A DNA stretch of 52,697 nt. Origin: a virus. How positions within the stretch are numbered: the stretch's first letter is position 1; each line of letters opens with the position of its first letter. The notes under the pieces were generated by a model, which ran no database searches, was not told the origin of the DNA, and worked only from the letters and a program-made list of their open reading frames with translations. Location: the IMG/VR virus record IMGVR_UViG_3300026097_001084, positions 1 to 52,697 of that record; one strand, written 5' to 3'. The position numbers and the translations under genes are program-made. Of this stretch, positions 47,648 through 52,697 are shown in pieces.

Positions 47648-48049
47648 TTATTTTGAATTAAATTCTATCACTTCGAAAATTCTGGTAGATATTTTCTTTG
47701 TTCCTTCGGTATTGGTTACGATGATAGAATTTTTAAATTTTTTCCAATCAATAGAAAAGGTTTTATCTAATACACCCCCATTTTCTTCCTTAACTAATTC
47801 ATTAAGGGCATTGATAGTGTATAGAGTATTACTTTCTTTTTTTCTATGAACCAAAATCGTATCACGAAGTGGGTAAGTTGGCTTATATGATGTATCTATA
47901 TTATAAGTTACAAAAAGTTCATCCAAATTACCCTTATTCTGTAAGACGTAAATATAGTTATATACTATATGATAATTTTCACGAATATTTTGGAGGGTAT
48001 TTTGTAACTCTTCTTTTGTGGTAAATGTACAAAGTAGTTGAGTACGCAT
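47648..48049 (-). CDS. Hypothetical protein, 133 aa
   Basis: A 133-residue protein. 'RTQLLCTFTTKEELQNTLQNI' opens a strand-helix unit. 'YIYVLQNKGNLDELFVTYNID', 'DTILVHRKKESNTLYTINALNELVKEENGG' and 'SIDWKKFKNSIIVTN' follow in an alternating pattern. I believe relatives are frequent in marine T4-like phages, but no function is known to me. A position among structural and modification genes and a late-type motif upstream suggest a virion or assembly role. Confidence 0.6.
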   Translation of the reverse strand: MRTQLLCTFTTKEELQNTLQNIRENYHIVYNYIYVLQNKGNLDELFVTYNIDTSYKPTYPLRDTILVHRKKESNTLYTINALNELVKEENGGVLDKTFSIDWKKFKNSIIVTNTEGTKKISTRIFEVIEFNSK

Positions 48050-48078
48050 TTATATAGTCCTATTCTATTTAGTTCCTA

Positions 48079-48087
48079 TATAAATAT
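48079..48087 (-). promoter_or_regulatory. Late-promoter-like motif ATATTTATA
   Basis: Minus strand ATATTTATA 29 bases before the ATG at 48049. It also reads as TATATTTA (host-type -7), with TTTA 21 bases upstream as a weak -33. Confidence 0.4.
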
Positions 48088-48142
48088 AATATACCTTTTT
48101 GTAAAACTATAAAATTACACTATATTCAAAAATATAGGAATG

Positions 48143-48166
48143 ATAGTATTAATACATTAATAGTAT
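48143..48166. repeat. A+T-rich inverted repeat
   Basis: ATAGTATTAAT and ATTAATAGTAT form an 11-base near-perfect inverted repeat (one mismatch) with a two-base centre. It lies 8 bases after the 739-residue gene on the minus strand. No T-run follows on that strand, so termination is uncertain. Confidence 0.4.
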
Positions 48167-48173
48167 TTAGTTT

Positions 48174-50393
48174 TTATTTAGAATCAAAACAGGTCTGCAT
48201 CTCTTTAGACCATTGTATTGTATTTGATGTTTTACCTGTTGGTCCTTGTTTTGAACGATATCGTTTTTCCCCTATAAATTTACGTTTACCTCCCTTAGAT
48301 ATAGCGTATATATAAACTACTTTTCCTGTGGTATATTTCTGTGTTTCTTTATCTTTAATTACTTGTTCATCAGTAACTACTTCAAAATTATCCTCATAAT
48401 CAGATAAGTCATCTACACCCAAGCAATCTTGTATATTGCTTGGTGGTATATCCACACCACCCATTACTAAATGCGTATTTCTTTTTAATATGGATTCAAA
48501 GTCGTTTTCGTTTTTTGGTTTATTTATTTTATCCAAATGTAAAAAATCTACCGTTTCTTGAAATCCTATCAAATCACCCAATCTTTTTGCTTTACCTGAT
48601 TTTGTTTTTCCTTCCAACTGATTGAGTTGTTCTATTGTATCTTTTTGTAATTTTAATGCAGAATCCCTAGCATTTGATAAAATAAGTTGAGTATCCAATC
48701 CCGGTGGTAATATCTCCTCATTAGATTGAATATAAACTTTTTCCATTTCAGCTACCCTAGTAATAATCTTAGCTCTATCGTTTGATAACTTACCGGAATC
48801 AGCTTCTTCGAATAATCTATCCAATAATTCATCATAATTGTTAACATTATATAGTTTCATAGCAGTTTGAATATGATTGGTTGTACCAGCTTTATCATAT
48901 CCTTCATCTTGTTTTTTAACAAAATCAACTAATCTCTCTCTACTACTACCTTTATATGTTTTTAAATAAGATGCCTCTTTTAAAGGTGCTTTCTTATAAT
49001 TAGATTCAATCTCATCACTTTTTTTCTTAGCATCTGATATAATAACCTTTGCCGAATCCGCAACTGAACTACTCAATTTACCATCAGATACCATTTCATC
49101 TACTCTTTGATTTGATTTTGTATAATCATCATTTAATGTAGAATTTCCTTGTATATCATTAAATCCCTTTTTATCGGACCAACCATCATAAATAAGATTA
49201 CCATTTTCATCTTTCGTAATTACTGCGGTATCTGCTGCATTTTCACCACCACCTGAACTTTGTACCCACTTACTCATAATATCTTTTGGAACTTCATATA
49301 AAGTATCTGTACCAATATCATAAGTGAATATTTTATTAGCTGATTCTATTTCTGATTTTAGATTAGATAAATCCGATGTAGTTCCACCATATACCTTACG
49401 TTCGGTGTTATTTCCAAAATTTACCTCCTCTTGAGCTCTCCGAGTCCCCTTAGTAGCTCTATCATTTTTAGTTTTTCCAGAACGAGCTGATATTATACAT
49501 GAACGGTATATATCTTTTTGATTGGAGGGGATTCCTTTGGGAACCATTCCTCTATCTTTTTTAGATGGAGATTCAATCGTAGTACCTTTTTGCTGTTTTC
49601 CTAATTTTGTATTTTTAACTTTTTCAAAAAGTATTGCTGCTAATTCATTTTCAGATAAATCAGGATATTTTTCTAATATCAATGAGGCTTCATTTGAAAT
49701 ATTTTCATTAAAATTAGAACCAGCGTTTCCAGGAGCAACATAATCTTTACCTTTTACATATCCATTTTTCAATGCAGCATCGGAAGTTTCTGAATTTTGT
49801 AATAATTTATCTGAACCATTTTCTCCATATAGTTCTGTACTAATAGTTTTTACTTTTTCAATATCATACCCATCCACATCATCGGATTTACCATCAAGTT
49901 TTTTACGAGTTTCCGTTTCCTTCTTAACTTGCTGTTTAACCGCTGGGTCAGAAGCAAATTTCTTATCTTGTTGTTTTTTAACTTCTTCCGGCGATATTCC
50001 ATTATCCCCACCTTGTTGATTTTGAGTAGTATTTGCTGCTGCTTTCTCACCAGCATCACCTTGAGCATTTTTTATTTTATTGGCTTCATCATCCGATATT
50101 GCTCGTAATGAACCACCATCATCTTTCTTATATTTCTGAGCGGTTTCTTTATCTTCATCACCTCTACGAACATAAATACCAGCACCCTTGTGTACATAAT
50201 CTTTATCATCACCCTCAGTATCATTTGGATTTTCAGTTAAAAATTCCATAATGATTTTCTTAGCCTCGTATTCATTCCATTCGGAAAGAATTTCGGATAT
50301 AATAGAATGTTGGTTCTTGTTTTTTAAATCAACAATACCAACTCTATAAGAAAGTTCTCGTAATAATTTATCTATAAGTTCTGAATGATTCAT
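48174..50393 (-). CDS. Large hypothetical phage protein, 739 aa
   Basis: I do not recognise a family for this 739-residue protein. The N-terminal 45 residues form a helical segment ('HSELIDKLLRELSYRVGIVD'). Residues 60-230 are low-complexity, rich in Lys, Asp, Gln and Gly. A middle domain (about 260-420) contains 'IYRSCIISARSGKTKNDRA' and a strand-rich unit with 'AVITKDENGNLIYDGWSDKKG'. A long coiled-coil-like region follows, then a C-terminal domain with 'VVYIYAISKGGKRKFIGEKRYR'. The middle unit could be a nuclease-like fold, but I cannot name catalytic residues. It lies between tail-fibre-like and operon genes, so it is probably a virion-associated protein. Confidence 0.6.
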   Translation of the reverse strand: MNHSELIDKLLRELSYRVGIVDLKNKNQHSIISEILSEWNEYEAKKIIMEFLTENPNDTEGDDKDYVHKGAGIYVRRGDEDKETAQKYKKDDGGSLRAISDDEANKIKNAQGDAGEKAAANTTQNQQGGDNGISPEEVKKQQDKKFASDPAVKQQVKKETETRKKLDGKSDDVDGYDIEKVKTISTELYGENGSDKLLQNSETSDAALKNGYVKGKDYVAPGNAGSNFNENISNEASLILEKYPDLSENELAAILFEKVKNTKLGKQQKGTTIESPSKKDRGMVPKGIPSNQKDIYRSCIISARSGKTKNDRATKGTRRAQEEVNFGNNTERKVYGGTTSDLSNLKSEIESANKIFTYDIGTDTLYEVPKDIMSKWVQSSGGGENAADTAVITKDENGNLIYDGWSDKKGFNDIQGNSTLNDDYTKSNQRVDEMVSDGKLSSSVADSAKVIISDAKKKSDEIESNYKKAPLKEASYLKTYKGSSRERLVDFVKKQDEGYDKAGTTNHIQTAMKLYNVNNYDELLDRLFEEADSGKLSNDRAKIITRVAEMEKVYIQSNEEILPPGLDTQLILSNARDSALKLQKDTIEQLNQLEGKTKSGKAKRLGDLIGFQETVDFLHLDKINKPKNENDFESILKRNTHLVMGGVDIPPSNIQDCLGVDDLSDYEDNFEVVTDEQVIKDKETQKYTTGKVVYIYAISKGGKRKFIGEKRYRSKQGPTGKTSNTIQWSKEMQTCFDSK

Positions 50394-50394
50394 A

Positions 50395-51084
50395 TTATCC
50401 TATTCTTACTATGTTTGCGATTATTGAAGGAGTTTCAGGCACCACACCATTTGTAGGTGTTTCTTCTAACTGAATAGTATTACTATCTCCTGTCCAATAT
50501 AATTCTATATAATCACCATCATTTTGAGCAACACCCACTATACTTGTAACCATTAGTTGAGCAGATGATTGACCTGATGATTTTCGTGGTAGTAATGTCA
50601 TTTCGGTTGTTGAATTTGGAAAATTATTTCCATTATATTTTACCCAAAAATACGATGAATGTGTTTCATTATCTGGATTTGTAACTTGAGCTGCAAAGTT
50701 AAATTTATAAACTCCGGCAGATTCCATTACAAGTTGAGAACCTGATACTAAATTTACTCCACGATTTGTCCAAAGACTTGAAAAGATAACAGGTTGTTCA
50801 GAGCCAGATGTAGTTAGTTGTTGTGATGAAGTAGAATAACATGAAATATATGCAGGTTCTACAAAAGTACCACCCAACTCAATATCAAAAGTAGATGAAT
50901 CTCCTTTGGTAAACGTTAAAGTACTATCGTTTAAGGAACCACTTACCACTACATCATCTTGGATTTTTTGTTTTAAACTACCATATGAAACTTTTTTGGT
51001 TTCATTATCATTAACAATAGGTAAAACATCACTCAATTCAGGTGATGTATGTAAGTTTAATTCGGTGATTCTTTTATTTGCCAT
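50395..51084 (-). CDS. Tail-fibre-like structural protein
   Basis: A 229-residue protein. The N-terminal 'ANKRITELNLHTSPELSDVLPIVNDNETKKVSYGSLKQ' is the typical start of phage tail and appendage proteins (K-x-I-x-x-L ... D-x-L-P-I-V ... T-x-K-(V/I)-x-x-x-x-L). The rest is Ser/Thr/Gly-rich beta sequence ('VMESAGVYKFNFAAQV', 'YIELYWTGDSNTIQLEE') similar to TNF/C1q-like fibre heads. It probably forms a trimeric appendage, perhaps a receptor-binding tip. It abuts the 739-residue gene (1 base). Confidence 0.65.
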   Translation of the reverse strand: MANKRITELNLHTSPELSDVLPIVNDNETKKVSYGSLKQKIQDDVVVSGSLNDSTLTFTKGDSSTFDIELGGTFVEPAYISCYSTSSQQLTTSGSEQPVIFSSLWTNRGVNLVSGSQLVMESAGVYKFNFAAQVTNPDNETHSSYFWVKYNGNNFPNSTTEMTLLPRKSSGQSSAQLMVTSIVGVAQNDGDYIELYWTGDSNTIQLEETPTNGVVPETPSIIANIVRIG

Positions 51085-51090
51085 GACTAC

Positions 51091-51354
51091 CTATAAGTAT
51101 ATCTTATCTCCATTCTCTTGTAAAATATAATCTCCGTTTTCTTGTAAAAGAAATCCACTATATGGTTTGGTAATGGATTCTACTATACCACCATTCTTAT
51201 GATTTTGTAAAAAAAAGTTTAATAAAAAACTATAAGAATATTGAGGTAGTTGTTCGGTCTGAAGTTGGTATAATTCATAATCACGTACTAACTCTTGTAA
51301 AGGTTTAGTACCTTCGTTAATTGATAAATATTCTTGCCAACTTAATTGTTTCAT
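51091..51354 (-). CDS. Small hypothetical protein with QENGD repeat, 87 aa
   Basis: An 87-residue protein. The first 60 residues are helical/aromatic ('WQEYLSINEG', 'SYSFLLNFFLQNHKNGG'). The C-terminus has the tandem repeat 'LLQENGDYILQENGDKIYL', in which L-x-x-E-N-G-D recurs every nine residues. Such repeats end many phage appendage and baseplate-associated proteins. It lies 6 bases upstream of the fibre-like gene, so a structural role is likely. Confidence 0.5.
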   Translation of the reverse strand: MKQLSWQEYLSINEGTKPLQELVRDYELYQLQTEQLPQYSYSFLLNFFLQNHKNGGIVESITKPYSGFLLQENGDYILQENGDKIYL

Positions 51355-51355
51355 T

Positions 51356-51955
51356 TTATTTTACCAAATAATCAATCCAATCAGTTCCTTTAGTATTAGA
51401 ATTAGGAAAATTGAATTTTACAGTTTTATCACCCCATTGAATTATTTTTATAAACCCTTTAGGAATTGCAGCACCACCACTTACTCTTTCAGGTTCATCA
51501 TCGAATAAAACTTCAATTCTAACTTTAACTTCGTAGAAGTTTGCTAAATTTCTTTCAAACTCCTCTAAACGATTCCAAATACCACGATTTAAAGATTCAT
51601 GTTGTAATGCAGAGTTTAGGAAACTAAAAGTTTTTTTAAGAGTTTCTTTATCACAATTAAAGGCTGCTGCAGGAGCTAAATGTCCTTTATCCCACACATT
51701 ATTTTTATAATCACCATCATCAGAAGTTTTTACTCCTTCTGGTTTCCAAAAATCCATTGAACCCCTATCAGCATCACCATCAGGACATAAAACCGTATAT
51801 TCAACCCAAAGAGGTTGTTCAAGTGTTTCTGAGTATTCTACTTTAAAGATATCTGTTTGAACGATTACCGATTCTCTTAATTGTTGTGAGAATGTCGGTT
51901 CGGTTGTGCAACTCCAAAAAATGAGTGCAAGAGCAAAAATGTTAACGTATTTCAT
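51356..51955 (-). CDS. Lipoprotein DNA/RNA non-specific endonuclease
   Basis: A 199-residue nuclease of the NUC1/Endonuclease_NS family. 'VWDKGHLAPAAAFN' is the catalytic motif (D-R-G-H with K for R; His is the general base), 'FSFLNSALQHESLNRGIWNRLEEFERNLA' carries the metal-binding Asn and the N-x-G-x-W...E...R block. The N-terminus 'KYVNIFALALIFWSC' is a short hydrophobic signal with Cys at residue 16, i.e. a lipoprotein-type signal. The mature enzyme would sit in the periplasm or outer membrane, where it could degrade incoming DNA of rival phages or host/environmental DNA. It starts 27 bases after an ATATTTATA motif. Confidence 0.82.
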   Translation of the reverse strand: MKYVNIFALALIFWSCTTEPTFSQQLRESVIVQTDIFKVEYSETLEQPLWVEYTVLCPDGDADRGSMDFWKPEGVKTSDDGDYKNNVWDKGHLAPAAAFNCDKETLKKTFSFLNSALQHESLNRGIWNRLEEFERNLANFYEVKVRIEVLFDDEPERVSGGAAIPKGFIKIIQWGDKTVKFNFPNSNTKGTDWIDYLVK

Positions 51956-51982
51956 TATATTCCTTTATTAATTGTATTAGTA

Positions 51983-51991
51983 TATAAATAT
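51983..51991 (-). promoter_or_regulatory. Late-promoter-like motif ATATTTATA
   Basis: Minus strand ATATTTATA, 27 bases before the nuclease ATG and overlapping the last base of the upstream gene's stop. A TTTG/TTGG-type -33 is not at the consensus distance. Confidence 0.4.
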
Positions 51992-52697
51992 TAAATAATA
52001 TTATTTGGAAGTTTTATCAACTCATCTAATAAACTATTTCGTGTATTAACGGATTCTAAAAAACATTTCCTAATATACTCCAACCACTCTCTTAATTTAA
52101 ATTTTAAATCACTCCACTTTACATCATCATCCATCTGCTCTCGTAACCATGGAAATATATTTGTAATGTCATCATACTCAGGTAAAGGATATTCGGGAAC
52201 TTCATATCCAAGTAATTCAATAACTTTGTGTATTTTTTGAATAGTTCTATAATGTACATCTATAAAGAGTTTACCTGCTAAAACATGACATATAGTTTTT
52301 TCTGAGAAACACTGTACCATTGGATTTTCATGAATAAGATTTACTTCAGCTATACCAAACATCTTCCACATACCCTCTTCCATATTATTTGGCATCCACT
52401 CTCCACCAAAATCTTCTATGTTATAACCACGTTTATTTATTTTTTTTAAATTAGGTAGTTTTAAAAATTCATTATAATTATCTTCATACTGATGTTTCCA
52501 TATATAATGGTCGGATTCGGTAAAAGATGAGTAAGTAATTACTACATCATCTTCGTTCAATTCTTTTTTAATAGCCTTGGAAACATATAATTTAGAATCA
52601 TATATACGTCTTGCAGGATATAATAATTTAGAATCATACTCAGTTTTTAATTTTAACCAATCATAAAAAAAGTAATATTCACGAGTTGCTGTTGTAT
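51991..52697 (-). CDS. Partial glycosyltransferase-like protein (C-terminal part)
   Basis: The frame ends at TAA 51991 and is open without a stop to the right window edge, so the N-terminus is missing. A TTG at 52560 is not the true start because coding continues upstream ('YDWLKLKTEYDSKLLYPARR'). Near the middle is 'EVNLIHENPMVQCFSEKTICHVLAGKLFI', with E-x-(x)n-S-E-K-T-x-x-x-x-x-A-G, the donor-site pattern seen in the GT10-like protein at 13904-14872. The rest is aromatic and acidic. I infer a related nucleotide-sugar transferase. It lies just upstream of the lipoprotein nuclease, near structural genes. Confidence 0.5.
   Translation of the reverse strand, partial: TTATREYYFFYDWLKLKTEYDSKLLYPARRIYDSKLYVSKAIKKELNEDDVVITYSSFTESDHYIWKHQYEDNYNEFLKLPNLKKINKRGYNIEDFGGEWMPNNMEEGMWKMFGIAEVNLIHENPMVQCFSEKTICHVLAGKLFIDVHYRTIQKIHKVIELLGYEVPEYPLPEYDDITNIFPWLREQMDDDVKWSDLKFKLREWLEYIRKCFLESVNTRNSLLDELIKLPNNII

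Noticed and set aside
48174-50393. A defined nuclease assignment for the 739-residue protein
   Set aside because: One beta-rich segment looks nuclease-like, but I could not identify an ordered set of catalytic residues.

Overview
The window is a segment of a large, strictly lytic-type tailed phage genome with a T4-like replication core. It is very probably a phage of a (marine) flavobacterium or other Bacteroidota. Every supported gene lies on the minus strand, so the region reads from right to left. Genes are packed with 1-14 base overlaps, and the DNA is strongly A+T-rich. The host assignment rests on three things. Promoters have the Bacteroidota form TTTG-N20-TA(T/A)nTTTG, and Shine-Dalgarno sequences are not evident. 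A complete TonB-dependent receptor carries the N-terminal carboxypeptidase-regulatory-like domain typical of Bacteroidota. A 56-residue protein resembles the small histone H1-like proteins of that phylum. Both outer genes run off the window.

Layout, in transcription order (right to left). (1) 52697-43150, late/structural and accessory: a partial glycosyltransferase-like gene, a lipoprotein DNA/RNA nuclease, a tail-fibre-like protein, a 739-residue protein of unknown role, and then a striking group. That group is a 2OG-Fe(II) oxygenase, a flavin-dependent tryptophan halogenase, a second oxygenase-like protein, a Zn-ribbon protein and a Hint-domain protein ending in a Cys/Trp-rich tail. A 9-base motif ATATTTATA precedes four genes here and may be a late promoter. 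A hairpin terminator (43098-43131) closes the region. (2) 43088-32223, replication and nucleotide metabolism: metallopeptidase-like, oxygenase-like and DUF1599/Nmad1 genes, then SSB (gp32), UvsX/RecA, RNase H-type 5' nuclease, replicative helicase (gp41), the H1-like protein, NrdB, MazG-like, NrdA and thioredoxin. (3) 32255-27060, DNA-modification neighbourhood: HTH protein, two Mom-like proteins, a DUF262-like protein with a DGQH motif and an HNH-like C-terminus, and a GT-B glycosyltransferase. (4) 27059-18255: family B DNA polymerase, GroEL, sliding clamp, a DUF4338/DruA-like protein, clamp loader (gp44, gp62) and GroES. (5) 18182-15424: TonB-dependent receptor followed by a strong terminator. 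(6) 15411-1: P-loop kinase, SGNH hydrolase, PD-(D/E)XK nuclease, an RHH protein, and then a cluster of about ten glycosyltransferases with a sugar epimerase, a UDP-sugar dehydrogenase and a sulfotransferase.

The genes suggest a virus that brings its own replisome, dNTP supply and chaperonin. It also appears to modify macromolecules on several levels: DNA (Mom-like, Nmad1, a GT next to the polymerase), protein (halogenase and oxygenases) and surface glycans (GT, epimerase and sulfotransferase genes). It may further remodel the host envelope through the TonB-dependent receptor and the lipoprotein nuclease. I made the assignments by reading translated sequence and motifs; no database search was possible.
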